From the NCBI RefSeq assembly GCF_003046625.1, contig NZ_QAAD01000002.1, positions 248,001 to 312,000 on the forward strand: DNA of 64,000 bases. The letters are read 5' to 3'. The notes under the pieces were generated by a model, which worked only from the letters and a program-made list of their open reading frames with translations, searched no databases and had not been told where the DNA came from. The stretch comes from Mangrovibacterium marinum (GTDB lineage Bacteria > Bacteroidota > Bacteroidia > Bacteroidales > Prolixibacteraceae). Of the stretch, positions 1 to 9,215 are shown in pieces. Positions within the stretch are counted from its first letter, which is position 1. Every line of letters starts with the position of its first letter. A program made the translations under genes and the position numbers.

Positions 1-754
1 CGCCCGACACGGAGTTGTCGCCGGGGATATAGTCGAAACTGTATTCAAAACTGTTCTTATAACTCTTTCCAATAAAAAGTGCCACATAGTCATCTTCCAG
101 TTGGTCCAGTTCTTTCACCATCACGGCGTAAGCCTTACCATCGGGCAGTTGCTCATCATAGGCATTGGCCAGGGCTTTAAAGCGGCGTTTGCGTAATTTG
201 GTGATGGTATGGGCTGCTTCCTGCGCCTTTTGCTGGAGCGACTTCGCGATCAAGACATTGGCCGAAGCAGAGTCGGGCTTTTCAAAGAAGGGGTTTAACG
301 ATAAGTCGGGGAACGGATAAGCAGGAATGCTGCTATCGTCGGCAAAAGTAGCCACCGCAGGCGCTACTGTCCGGGTTTCAACAGCAGTATTGATCGCTGC
401 CAGCACACCGTCGTCGGTCAGGTTGATCAGCGAGCCATTCAAACCGGCAGTTTTGTAAATCTGATTAGGATCGGCTTCGCCAAAGGTTTCGATACGAACG
501 CCGGTGATCAGCCATTTTTCGTGATCGGTGGTTGGGGCATTTTTCAGGCCCAGCATAGCCTCGGCGAATTGCGCATAAGGACCGGCAAAGAACTTTTCCC
601 GTTCAGCCTGAACATGAATACGCAGACCGGTGCGTGGTAAGCTATAGGCCAATCCGTCCGTGAGAACCGGCATCGCGTTTTTATCACTGCGCTGTGCGAA
701 GGCCGGCACACAAAAGGCGGCCAGCAAAGCGAACAAAAGAAATTTGGTTTTCAT
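1..754 (-). CDS. DUF4831 family secreted protein (partial, C-terminus outside window)
   Basis: Open frame of 251 codons running off the left edge of the window, starting at an ATG whose complement is at 752-754. The first 20 residues are a typical Sec signal peptide (MKTKFLLFALLAAFCVPAFA, then Q). The mature part has the look of DUF4831 proteins of Bacteroidota: an early GLAYSLPRT segment, FFAGPYAQFAE, and later KLRKRRFKALANAYDEQLPDGKAY split over two stretches. The family is exported and has no known function. No stop is seen before the edge, so the length cannot be judged. The family call is from recognition of the conserved segments, not from a search. Confidence 0.75.
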   Translation of the reverse strand, partial: MKTKFLLFALLAAFCVPAFAQRSDKNAMPVLTDGLAYSLPRTGLRIHVQAEREKFFAGPYAQFAEAMLGLKNAPTTDHEKWLITGVRIETFGEADPNQIYKTAGLNGSLINLTDDGVLAAINTAVETRTVAPAVATFADDSSIPAYPFPDLSLNPFFEKPDSASANVLIAKSLQQKAQEAAHTITKLRKRRFKALANAYDEQLPDGKAYAVMVKELDQLEDDYVALFIGKSYKNSFEYSFDYIPGDNSVSG

Positions 755-1139
755 ATTTTCCTGTTTGAATTTCATGCTTTATGTGATCAATTTTAGACTG
801 ATAAAAGATCAGCCAGCCAACCAGGGCCGACCCAACCAGTTCTGTAAGTTCCAAAAATAGCGAATCGATCAGCAATCTACGATGATTTTAATCTTAAAAA
901 TTCGTAACAACGAGACTCGGGCGCCCTTCCCCGAATGCTGACAAGCCCCTCTGCGACCTAATACCTCTGCCCGCTTGCCTACTGACTGAATGAATGAAAA
1001 CCGGGGAGAAGACAATTCTTCAAAAACTAAAATAACGCCGTAGATCTGCTCTCTCAAGTCGATATCGCTAAAAAAAGGACAGAAACTTCTTGAGCCCGAA
1101 CTAAATTCGCCCCCGGTTCCCGAATCACCATCCCCAGAG
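755..1139. other. intergenic region, no gene seen
   Basis: 385 bases between the DUF4831 gene start and the end of nnr, both on the minus strand. It should hold the promoter of the DUF4831 gene. I see no convincing hairpin terminator after nnr and no RNA gene. An open frame continuing out of the antisense of nnr crosses it but has no protein-like character. Confidence 0.5.
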
Positions 1140-2663
1140 TCAATCAGCCCAATTCTGCAATAGCGAAAAAGCCTCGCCGAGATGCGCCACAATGTCGCTC
1201 GCCAACAGCGCTTCGTAACCGAGATGATTGGCAGCCAGGTCGCCGGCCAATCCATGCAGATAAACGCCCAGCAAGGCTGCTTCCTTCGGGCGATAGTGCT
1301 GAGCCAGCAAGCCCAGGATGATTCCGGTGAGCACATCGCCACTACCGGCTGTTGCCATACCGGGGTTGCCGGTTGTGTTGAAATAGATGTCGCCGTCAGG
1401 CAGGCTGATGGATGTAAAGCCTCCCTTCAGGACAACAATTACACCGTATTTCCGGGAGAACGCCTGTTGTGACTGAAGCCGGGAGTAGTTGTCGCCGGTA
1501 GCTTCTGTGAGGCGCTCAAACTCCTTGGGGTGCGGTGTCACGATGGCATTGGCGGGCAACAGATCGAGCCATTCTTTGTGCATCGACAAGATATTCAATG
1601 CGTCCGCATCCAACACCAGCGCATCGGGTTGGGCCAGCAGGAGCTCTTTGAGGGCCCGCTGCGAGTTGGACTTGGTTCCGATACCGGGTCCGACACCAAC
1701 GGCCGAGAACTGCTTTAGGTCCGGAAACTCGGTAAACATCAGGTCCGAGGCGTCGATCGAGCACATAGCCTCAGGTACTGCCGTTTGTAAAACAGCTGTT
1801 CCCGAGTGTGGTACATGGGCCGTTAACAAGCCCACCCCCGAGCGCAGACAACCTTTAGCTGCGAGCACTGCTGCCCCCATTTTGCCATAGGCCCCGGCCA
1901 CCAGCAAACCATGGCCAAAAGTTCCTTTGTGGGCAAACAGCGAGCGCACCTTCAGCAGGGCGGCCACATCGTCGGTATCTACGAAAAAGTACGACGTTTG
2001 CTTTTGGACAATCCCCTCCTCGTGCAGACCGATGGGCAACACTTCCCAAACGCCAATCAAATCTTCGGTCTCGGAATAAAAAAAGCACAACTTCGGGAAC
2101 TGAAATGTCAAGGTGTAGGTTGCGCGAATCACATTCTCGAGCGGATTGCCGGCGTTATCCTCGCCAAACAGCCCGCTTGGAATATCGATGGCCAGGATTT
2201 CTGCGGGTTGGCTGTTCAGATAATTCACCACTTCCAGCGGCAGTCCCTGCAGCGGGCGGCTGAGGCCCGAGCCAAAGAGGCCATCCACGATCAGTGCATC
2301 ATCGGGGATCTCCGGAAAGTCGACAGCTGTAGCAAGCACGGTGATTTCAGCTTTCATCTGCTGCTGCAAACGTACCAGGTTCACCTCGGGTGCGCCGGTT
2401 AACGAATGCCCCAGATCGAGCAGAAATACCCGACAACGGTAGTCCACATTCGCCATCAGGCGGGCAAGAGCCAGTGCGTCGCCGCCATTATTACCAGGCC
2501 CGACAAAAAAATACAACAGACGCTCGTTAACAATATTTTGCACAATCCAGTTGGCTAGCTGTAAGGATGCGCGCTCCATGAGATCGATATTCGAGATTGG
2601 TTCGTTCTGCATAGTGTATTGATCCAGCTCAGCGATTTGACGGCTTGTAAATATTTTATTCAT
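1140..2663 (-). CDS. nnr: bifunctional NAD(P)H-hydrate epimerase / ADP-dependent NAD(P)HX dehydratase
   Basis: 507-residue metabolite-repair enzyme that restores NAD(P)H from its hydrated, damaged form NAD(P)HX. The N-terminal YjeF_N epimerase domain (about residues 1-210) has the PGNNGGDAL nucleotide-binding signature. The C-terminal ribokinase-like dehydratase domain (about 230-500) has GVGPGIGT, VLDADALN, TPHPKEFERL and the GMATAGSGDVLTG motif near residue 437. Both domains look intact and the length is usual for the fused form. An upstream in-frame ATG would add 24 residues; I chose the ATG at 2661-2663 because MNKIFTSRQIAELDQ is where family alignments begin. It stands alone, divergent from the peptide transporter. 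Confidence 0.93.
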   Translation of the reverse strand: MNKIFTSRQIAELDQYTMQNEPISNIDLMERASLQLANWIVQNIVNERLLYFFVGPGNNGGDALALARLMANVDYRCRVFLLDLGHSLTGAPEVNLVRLQQQMKAEITVLATAVDFPEIPDDALIVDGLFGSGLSRPLQGLPLEVVNYLNSQPAEILAIDIPSGLFGEDNAGNPLENVIRATYTLTFQFPKLCFFYSETEDLIGVWEVLPIGLHEEGIVQKQTSYFFVDTDDVAALLKVRSLFAHKGTFGHGLLVAGAYGKMGAAVLAAKGCLRSGVGLLTAHVPHSGTAVLQTAVPEAMCSIDASDLMFTEFPDLKQFSAVGVGPGIGTKSNSQRALKELLLAQPDALVLDADALNILSMHKEWLDLLPANAIVTPHPKEFERLTEATGDNYSRLQSQQAFSRKYGVIVVLKGGFTSISLPDGDIYFNTTGNPGMATAGSGDVLTGIILGLLAQHYRPKEAALLGVYLHGLAGDLAANHLGYEALLASDIVAHLGEAFSLLQNWAD

Positions 2664-2898
2664 GATAGTAATGTTTTTTCCAAAAAGCAGCGAGCTTTTC
2701 TTCCTATAAATGTACGCAATGAACTTTGCCTGCACAAAGGCTCAAAACGAAAATTTCCTGCAACTATTCGGGAAAAATATCAGCAAGCAGGATGATTTTA
2801 TTTCTTAAGAATATCAAAAGAATGACATCTTTCAACAATTTGTGTTTTTTAAAATGATAAATTTGACAGCTTATAATCAAAAAAATTTTTTCGCAGTT

Positions 2899-4425
2899 AT
2901 GAGTGACAAGAACAAAGCTTTCTTTGGGCATCCGATTGGACTGTCGACGTTGTTTGCCAGTGAGATGTGGGAACGGTTCAGCTACTACGGAATGCGCGCC
3001 TTGTTGGTGCTGTTCCTGACAGCGCAATTTGCAACCGGTGGTTTCGATATGGCAGAACTGGATGCATTCACCATTTATGGGATTTTCACCGGCTTAGTCT
3101 ATGTAACCCCGATTTTTGGCGGAATCCTGGCTGACAAAGTACTAGGGCAGCGCAAATCGATATACATCGGAGGAGTAACCATGGCTATCGGCCAGTTTTT
3201 GCTGGCCTCGAGTGCCTGGCTTCACGGAGCCGACACGGCTTTGGAAACCCGTCAAACCTTGTTTTATGCCGGCTTGGGTATTCTGATTGCCGGGAATGGG
3301 TTCTTCAAGCCCAACATCTCGACGATGGTTGGTGAACTGTACGACAACAACGACCCGCGCAAAGACGGTGGATTCACCATCTTTTATATGGGTATTAATA
3401 TTGGCGCATTTTTGTCGCCGCTTGTGGCCGGTAAACTGGGGGAACAGGTGGCCTGGCAGTATGGTTTCTTGGCTTCCGGTATCGGGATGCTTATCGGTAC
3501 AACCTGGTTTTTCCTGCGCAGTCATACCCTGGGGCACATTGGCATGCCTCCGAAAGTAAAATCGGAACGCGTGCGTTTGGCCATCAACGACTGGATGAAC
3601 ATCCTGGTTTATGTGGTAGCTGTGGTGGCGCTTATTTTTGGGGTAATTCTGGGATGGACCGCCATACCGTCGGCTGTATCCACCGGATTAATCTACCTCA
3701 TCGCCATTGGCGCCGTGTTCGTGTTAGGCTTCAACATATTTAAAGGAACATCGGGAAAAACCGAATGGTCGCGTATTGGTGTGATTCTGGTTTTGGCTTT
3801 GTTCAACATTTTCTTCTGGAGTGGATTTGAGCAAGCGGGTACAACCTTCAACATTTTTGCGCGCGACAATACGCAACGCATGATCGGCAGCTGGGAAATT
3901 CCGGCAACCTGGTTTCAGAGCGTCAACGCGATTTACATTGTCATTTTTGCTCCAATCTTCAGTGTACTGTGGACCGCCCTGGACAAACGCAAATTGAACC
4001 CCAACACGCCGATGAAATTTGCCTGGGGGATGATTTTACTCGCTCTCGGCTTTGTAGCCATGGCAATCGCCTATACCCGTTCTACCTCGGGCGAAGAAAT
4101 CCGTCTGGTTAGCCCGCTTTGGTTATGCCTGGTATTCTTGCTCCATACCTTTGGCGAGTTATGCCTGTCGCCCATCGGGCTGTCGATGGTTACCAAATTG
4201 TCGCCTCCCAAACTGGTGTCAACGATGATGGGAATCTGGATGGGATCCTTTGCTGCCGGTAACTTTGTGGCCTCACAAATGAAAGCGATCTCCCTGAAAC
4301 TTCAGGAAAGCTTGAATATGGAAATTCAGGTATTCTGGCTAATTGCGATTCAATCGGCCATTATTGCAGTTATCCTGATTTTACTATCTCCCTGGTTAAA
4401 GCGTATGATGCACGGTATTAAATAA
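2899..4425 (+). CDS. POT/PTR family proton-dependent oligopeptide transporter
   Basis: 508-residue inner-membrane protein of the major facilitator superfamily, expected to import di- and tripeptides with protons. It shows the family opening HPIGLSTLFASEMWERFSYYGMRALL, split around the E-x-W-E-R-F-S-Y-Y-G motif that holds the proton-coupling ExxER residues, then about 12-14 hydrophobic segments. FFKPNISTMVGELY and GINIGAFLSP are further family signatures, and FSGFEQAG-like and ELCLSPIGLSMVTKLSP segments follow in the second half. An in-frame ATG 57 bases upstream is possible, but MSDKNKAFFGHP fits the family start better. Substrate range cannot be read from sequence. Confidence 0.92.
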   Translation: MSDKNKAFFGHPIGLSTLFASEMWERFSYYGMRALLVLFLTAQFATGGFDMAELDAFTIYGIFTGLVYVTPIFGGILADKVLGQRKSIYIGGVTMAIGQFLLASSAWLHGADTALETRQTLFYAGLGILIAGNGFFKPNISTMVGELYDNNDPRKDGGFTIFYMGINIGAFLSPLVAGKLGEQVAWQYGFLASGIGMLIGTTWFFLRSHTLGHIGMPPKVKSERVRLAINDWMNILVYVVAVVALIFGVILGWTAIPSAVSTGLIYLIAIGAVFVLGFNIFKGTSGKTEWSRIGVILVLALFNIFFWSGFEQAGTTFNIFARDNTQRMIGSWEIPATWFQSVNAIYIVIFAPIFSVLWTALDKRKLNPNTPMKFAWGMILLALGFVAMAIAYTRSTSGEEIRLVSPLWLCLVFLLHTFGELCLSPIGLSMVTKLSPPKLVSTMMGIWMGSFAAGNFVASQMKAISLKLQESLNMEIQVFWLIAIQSAIIAVILILLSPWLKRMMHGIK

Positions 4426-4444
4426 CACCAACATTGAGATCTAA

Positions 4445-4490
4445 AAAACGGGCTGTCCATCTAATTTTGCGGACAGCCCGTTTTCTTTTT
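4445..4490. terminator. bidirectional intrinsic terminator
   Basis: A 14-bp perfect stem (AAAACGGGCTGTCC with GGACAGCCCGTTTT) closes a 12-base loop. It is followed by TTTT and a T-rich stretch on the plus strand and by A-rich sequence on the other side. It sits between the convergent peptide transporter and panE and can serve both. Confidence 0.9.
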
Positions 4491-4512
4491 GGGGCGAATC
4501 AAGCAACGACTG

Positions 4513-5433
4513 CTATTGCAGATTCATCGCATTGTAAAAATGCAACTGCTTCTCGAGCACCTCAACTTTAGACATTTTAAAACCGCATTTCAACGCCTCG
4601 GCTATGGGCTGACTGTATATTGCATCAATCTCCATGGGACGTTTATGCTCATAATCGAGCTTCATGCTGGGCGCATAAGGAGTCATTTTTGCCGTTACAG
4701 CCATCATCTTATCCGCAAAATCGCGCTTTAACGGAACACCAGATGCATTGGCTGCATCAACGACTTCATACATCATTTCATGCGCAAGTTTACTGCTTTC
4801 TTCGTTAGCCATAATTTGATCGGTCGTTGCATTCAGCACCACCGTGAGTCCGTTAAACGGGACATTCCATACCAACTTCTGCCAACGCGCCATAGCCAAA
4901 TCATCGGTAAGCTGACAGGGAACACCGGCATCGTTAAAATCGAAGCGAATCTGCTGCAGAACCTCCGGCTGTTTCAAATTAAACGAACCAATCGTAAGCT
5001 TTCCCAAATCGAGGTGGTGAATATGCCCTGGCCCAACTTTGCTGGAACAAATAAAGGCCAGTGCTCCGGCAATCTGAGCACCCGGCAAACTGGCTGCGGC
5101 TTGTTGCTCGACACCTAGCCCGTTCTGAATGAGAACAACAATCGTATCCTCGTGCATTATGGGCGACAAAAGTTCCTTCAGCAGATGATTGTTTGTTGTT
5201 TTCAGGCAAACTAACACCACATCAGCTTTGGGCATCGCTGAGGCGTTGGAATAAGCATGAATCGGCTTAACAACAAAATCGCCCGTCACGGAATCGACCC
5301 GAAGTCCCAGATCCCGCACCTGTTGATAATCGGAGTTCAACAGAAAATGAACGTCCTGCCCGTTTTTCGCTAACATTCCACCATAAAAGCCTCCCAGTGC
5401 TCCGGTTCCGATAACCGCATAACGTAAATTCAT
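4513..5433 (-). CDS. panE: 2-dehydropantoate 2-reductase
   Basis: 306-residue ketopantoate reductase, the NADPH-dependent step to pantoate in pantothenate and coenzyme A synthesis. The start MNLRYAVIGTGALGGFYGG is a Rossmann fold with G-x-G-A-x-G-G. VVLVCLKTTNN and IQNGLGVE follow at the usual spacing, and the C-terminal ApbA_C domain begins near WQKLVWNVPFNGLT, with the catalytic-region lysine in K-L-V-W-N. It also has SMKLDYEHKRPMEIDAI near the end. A TTG two codons upstream is possible; the ATG at 5431-5433 is preferred. A terminator separates it from the large gene upstream, so it is probably transcribed alone. Confidence 0.9.
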   Translation of the reverse strand: MNLRYAVIGTGALGGFYGGMLAKNGQDVHFLLNSDYQQVRDLGLRVDSVTGDFVVKPIHAYSNASAMPKADVVLVCLKTTNNHLLKELLSPIMHEDTIVVLIQNGLGVEQQAAASLPGAQIAGALAFICSSKVGPGHIHHLDLGKLTIGSFNLKQPEVLQQIRFDFNDAGVPCQLTDDLAMARWQKLVWNVPFNGLTVVLNATTDQIMANEESSKLAHEMMYEVVDAANASGVPLKRDFADKMMAVTAKMTPYAPSMKLDYEHKRPMEIDAIYSQPIAEALKCGFKMSKVEVLEKQLHFYNAMNLQ

Positions 5434-5451
5434 AAACAAGCTATTTGTATT

Positions 5452-5482
5452 AAAAAACGAAAGGGAGCAAACTGCTCCCTTT
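5452..5482 (-). terminator. intrinsic terminator after the PEPCK-like gene
   Basis: On the minus strand, AAAGGGAGCA, a 3-base loop and TGCTCCCTTT form a perfect 10-bp stem, followed by CG and six T. It lies 21 bases past the stop codon of the 1155-residue protein and just ahead of panE. Confidence 0.9.
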
Positions 5483-5502
5483 CAACTATTTGTAAATTTG
5501 AT

Positions 5503-8500
5503 TTATTCAGCAATAGGCTGCATCGGATCCAGTCCGAGTGTACCTTTTAACTCGTTCAGATATTCGGGGCTGCTCACTTTCTCCAACTCTGCTTTGGCTT
5601 TGGCCAGACGGGCTGGTAAATCCAGACGCACAGCGGTTGAAGCATAATTTTTGCGGCTCAAAACATCTTCGATATAGGCAACACTTTGTGCACAACGCTC
5701 GATATCGGCATTTTGCTTAGCAACCAAACGCTCTTTGTACCAGTCGCTGTTCAGCACCACTTCAGGGGTAAACATGGCACGAATCTCCGGATCGTTGCGG
5801 TCTTTACCGTTGTATTTGCCATCCACCATAATGTGCACCAAGGCTTTCAACGGCGGGCAAAGACGCTCAATCGTTCCATCGGTCATCAAGCCTTCGGCAA
5901 CACGTTTTTGAGTAATTGACAGGTTATCGATTGAAGCGACGAACATATCGAGATCCTGCAATTCAGGATGCAGCATTTCTTCGTTAAACACCGCATCAGC
6001 CTTACTGAAGATACGGGCCATGAAATGTTTCACAAACTTCACCGTAATCCGGTAGCCCAGCAAACTGGCATCAATTTTCCGCCCTTTGTATTCGAAATCT
6101 TCCACTTTTTCAAGATATCCGTTTTCGATCAGGAACTTCGGATCGCGCTCAGCAACCGACATACGACACCAGATTTCAGGAATCAACAGGCTGACATCGT
6201 GGTCAACTTTGTATTTCGGACCGACATAACCGGCGGCCGAGCTAAAGCCGTCGTAGCCCGTCAAAATGTACGACAAGAAAGCATTGTTCAGGTCGGCAGC
6301 GGGCAACAAGCTGTTAAACGGGCCTTTGGTCAAAGCACCTTCAGAACCGAAACCGGTTGTCGAGGGCGACTTACCAGTGATACTGCAGATAAAGTCGATA
6401 AACAGTTCGGGCAGCTCCTGGTAGTGAACCGGGTTGTATACAGCCAGTGGCGGTACATTGTTGGCCGGTTCTGCCGGGTTGTTCCGACGTCCGGGCAACA
6501 CTGCGTTAACCGGCATGTATAATGGTTTATCCAAAGGTATCTTCCGGTGGATCCGAGCTGAAATTTCAGCAACATATTTATCCAGCGGATCAACCAAGTC
6601 GGGGCGGGTTTGCAGATAACGTACGTTCTTTGACGGTTTTCCGTCGACGATTCGAGGCTCTGAAGATATGACCAGATATTCGGGTTTATCCGATTTCAGG
6701 AAGTTGTTGATCAACTCCTTAACCGGTTCTGTGTACAATTCAAAACCAATCGCATCATCCTTAATCGCCTGAACCTGTTCGCGGGTCAAAGGCTCGAAGT
6801 TAGATACAAAGGTACCAGCACTTGAAAGATCTTTCTCAGCTTGTTTGTCATATCCTTTAACAACAGCATCGTCAGGACGCTGGAACAAACGAGCCTCACA
6901 GTTTTTAACGATCTTCACACTCGGGTTTTTATATTCCGGGTTCAGGTTAGTCAATTTATCTGCACCTAAAACAACTGAAGCGGTGATATCATCTTCAACC
7001 TGAACTTTTGCTGAAGGGTTAAAATCCTGACGCAACAAGAAGATTCTCCAGGAACCGTCCGCATCGTGACCTACACGCAGGTAGTTCGACAGCAGTTTGT
7101 TGCTCTTATATTTCAGCTCATTACCCGGAACACCGTTAACTTTATCAACCGAGAAATATTTTCTCCAGTCGGTATCCCATTCCTGCGAATAGTTTCCTTT
7201 GATAACGTAAATCAACACTTTGATACGCTGTGGCAAGGAAACCAGCCATTCGTTGTATTCGTCGGTATATAAATCAGAAGGAGTCAACAACTTAATCACC
7301 GATCCCAATGAACGCTTCGGGCTTAGGATGTGACGTGGCTTGTTTACCGAATAGTCTGCCGGAACTTTGAAACGATTTGAAAAATCATGCGCCATGATCT
7401 TTTCAACCATATCCAAATCTTCATTCAAATCACCAACAATGTACGATCCCTGGATCATGGCATCCTTGATTGATTTTGAAATCTCAGACTTACCACCTCC
7501 GGATACTGTACAAGGTTTGTGGCAAAGTGTTCCTTCGGCATAAGTACCAACCAGGTGCCATTTGGGTCCTTCGATGCGTTTTTTCATCTCTACCTTATAA
7601 CCGTTCGGGTAGATGTAAACTTTATATGGCAACAACTTGATTGATTGCTTTTCTGTTCCCTGTTTCCAGCTTACACTTTGCGTGTTTAAGTCGAAAACAG
7701 CATCTTCGGGAACATACAGTACATTGTTGAAGTTAACATCAACGGCGTACCCTTCCGGTTTCAATTCAATCAGGTCGGCGTATTGATAAATAAAGGAGGC
7801 GAAGTTCATTCCGTTAGAAGGAATACGCTCGTCGATATAGCATTTTTCCCCTAAGTTATAGCTGCGGCAAGCAATTGCACCACCGGCATGCTCTTCTTCA
7901 GCCAAACCATACAAGTTGGCCGAGTAACCAATCATGGTTTTTACTTCCTTCTTGCAATAACCGAAGTAGTTATCCGAGATCAGTGTAACAACCACGCCAC
8001 GTTCATCACGGCAAGTGATTTTAAAGGCGCTTCCATCGTTATACTTTTCGGTTTCATCTTTCCAGCACATGCCATCGCGGCGCTGACGTTCGGTCGCATT
8101 ATCGTAATGGGGTAATCCCAATTCTTTTTTGGTAAAGCTTGTCAGGTGCGGAGCCAAAATCACACAGCCCGTGTGTCCGGTCCAGTGTTCGGGGTCGAGT
8201 GCGGCATCGTTTTCCGGTAGAAACGGGTCTCCGGCATTACCAAAAATTGACTCCACAAAGTCCAGGTTCGACACCAGGCTACCGGGAGCTAAAAAGGCAA
8301 CTTCCATTGATTTTTCGGCAATAACGCCAGGAACTTCAGGAACAACGATTGGCCGAAGCATTAAGCTTACAAACAGCTGTGCCGGATTTTCCAACTTTGC
8401 AGTAAACGGCAAGGTCATCGTTTCTTTTGGCGGGTTCAGAGCCGCCTGCAAAAGTTTACTGAAGGTGATTTTGGGCACGGCTTTTTTATCAGCAGCAATT

Positions 8501-8970
8501 GGCAAGCCTCCTTCGACGACGTGGAACACTCCTTTTGTTGTACGGCGGTCTGAGGCGGGGTTGTTCAGGATCCCCTGAGCTGTGCGATAAGTTTTAATCT
8601 GCTCGGTCTCGTGAAAATCTTCTCCCGGAGGGATCGAGATAATACGAGCCAGGCCGTAGCGATCTAAGATAAACGGATTTTCCGGGAAAGTGATGGTGTT
8701 ATCACCCGGCACATCACTGAGGTAGTCTTCCAGGAAGTTCCGGATTCTCTGCCCCAAGGGTGAAGCATTATTGGATAACAAACGTGATTTGATGTTATAG
8801 TTATTCAATAACGGCTTTGCAATCTCCAGGAAATCAGTTTTGATACCTGAATTACAAGTCGGATAACCATCGGCTGCCAGCTTCAAATTAATGTACTGGA
8901 TCTTTTTTTTCTCTGACACCTCGGGCTCATTCACTTCGGAGCCAATTCCAAAGGTTCTGTTTACAGTCAT
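5503..8970 (-). CDS. probable PPi-type phosphoenolpyruvate carboxykinase (diphosphate-dependent)
   Basis: A 1155-residue cytosolic-looking protein without signal peptide or membrane spans. The size and segment order match the PPi-dependent PEP carboxykinases described from Entamoeba and Propionibacterium, which interconvert PEP, CO2 and phosphate with oxaloacetate and pyrophosphate and are about twice the length of ATP or GTP enzymes. Supporting segments are RRDGMCWKDETEKYNDGSAF, GYCKKEVKTMIGYSANLYG and, near residues 485-500, a kinase-1a-like loop CTVSGGGKSEISKSI that resembles the P-loop of ordinary PEPCKs. No frameshift is seen. It is followed by a strong terminator, so it is probably a single-gene unit. 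Neighbouring acetyl-CoA synthetase fits a role in gluconeogenic or anaplerotic flux. The assignment rests on remembered family features; if wrong, this is a large conserved enzyme of unknown function. Confidence 0.65.
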   Translation of the reverse strand: MTVNRTFGIGSEVNEPEVSEKKKIQYINLKLAADGYPTCNSGIKTDFLEIAKPLLNNYNIKSRLLSNNASPLGQRIRNFLEDYLSDVPGDNTITFPENPFILDRYGLARIISIPPGEDFHETEQIKTYRTAQGILNNPASDRRTTKGVFHVVEGGLPIAADKKAVPKITFSKLLQAALNPPKETMTLPFTAKLENPAQLFVSLMLRPIVVPEVPGVIAEKSMEVAFLAPGSLVSNLDFVESIFGNAGDPFLPENDAALDPEHWTGHTGCVILAPHLTSFTKKELGLPHYDNATERQRRDGMCWKDETEKYNDGSAFKITCRDERGVVVTLISDNYFGYCKKEVKTMIGYSANLYGLAEEEHAGGAIACRSYNLGEKCYIDERIPSNGMNFASFIYQYADLIELKPEGYAVDVNFNNVLYVPEDAVFDLNTQSVSWKQGTEKQSIKLLPYKVYIYPNGYKVEMKKRIEGPKWHLVGTYAEGTLCHKPCTVSGGGKSEISKSIKDAMIQGSYIVGDLNEDLDMVEKIMAHDFSNRFKVPADYSVNKPRHILSPKRSLGSVIKLLTPSDLYTDEYNEWLVSLPQRIKVLIYVIKGNYSQEWDTDWRKYFSVDKVNGVPGNELKYKSNKLLSNYLRVGHDADGSWRIFLLRQDFNPSAKVQVEDDITASVVLGADKLTNLNPEYKNPSVKIVKNCEARLFQRPDDAVVKGYDKQAEKDLSSAGTFVSNFEPLTREQVQAIKDDAIGFELYTEPVKELINNFLKSDKPEYLVISSEPRIVDGKPSKNVRYLQTRPDLVDPLDKYVAEISARIHRKIPLDKPLYMPVNAVLPGRRNNPAEPANNVPPLAVYNPVHYQELPELFIDFICSITGKSPSTTGFGSEGALTKGPFNSLLPAADLNNAFLSYILTGYDGFSSAAGYVGPKYKVDHDVSLLIPEIWCRMSVAERDPKFLIENGYLEKVEDFEYKGRKIDASLLGYRITVKFVKHFMARIFSKADAVFNEEMLHPELQDLDMFVASIDNLSITQKRVAEGLMTDGTIERLCPPLKALVHIMVDGKYNGKDRNDPEIRAMFTPEVVLNSDWYKERLVAKQNADIERCAQSVAYIEDVLSRKNYASTAVRLDLPARLAKAKAELEKVSSPEYLNELKGTLGLDPMQPIAE

Positions 8971-9003
8971 GGTTTTTGAATTATTTAAATTAAACTCGAT
9001 GTT

Positions 9004-9059
9004 CTGAAGGATCGTTTTTTTTCCTATTTACGTTCGTGTAATTCGATAGTTTCCTTCAG
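9004..9059. promoter_or_regulatory. 8-bp inverted repeat in the 5' region of the PEPCK-like gene
   Basis: CTGAAGGA and its complement TCCTTCAG lie 40 bases apart, within 90 bases upstream of the PEPCK-like start. It could be an operator or a leader RNA stem. No clear -7 box was identified here. Confidence 0.3.
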
Positions 9060-9215
9060 ACTCCGGCCAATCAGCCGAAGTTTTAACTTCTCAAAAATAA
9101 ACAGAAATAAATGCTACAATCAGAATGCAAGCTTTCCGGCTTGAATTTTAACACAAAGATTACACCGTCGGAAAGCAGTCCCCAAAGCGATATTTACATC
9201 CATTTTCGTCCTATT

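Noticed and set aside
869-1342. 157-codon minus-strand frame overlapping the end of nnr
   Set aside because: Its first part is an out-of-frame reading of nnr and the rest is Ser/Gly-rich noise across the gap.
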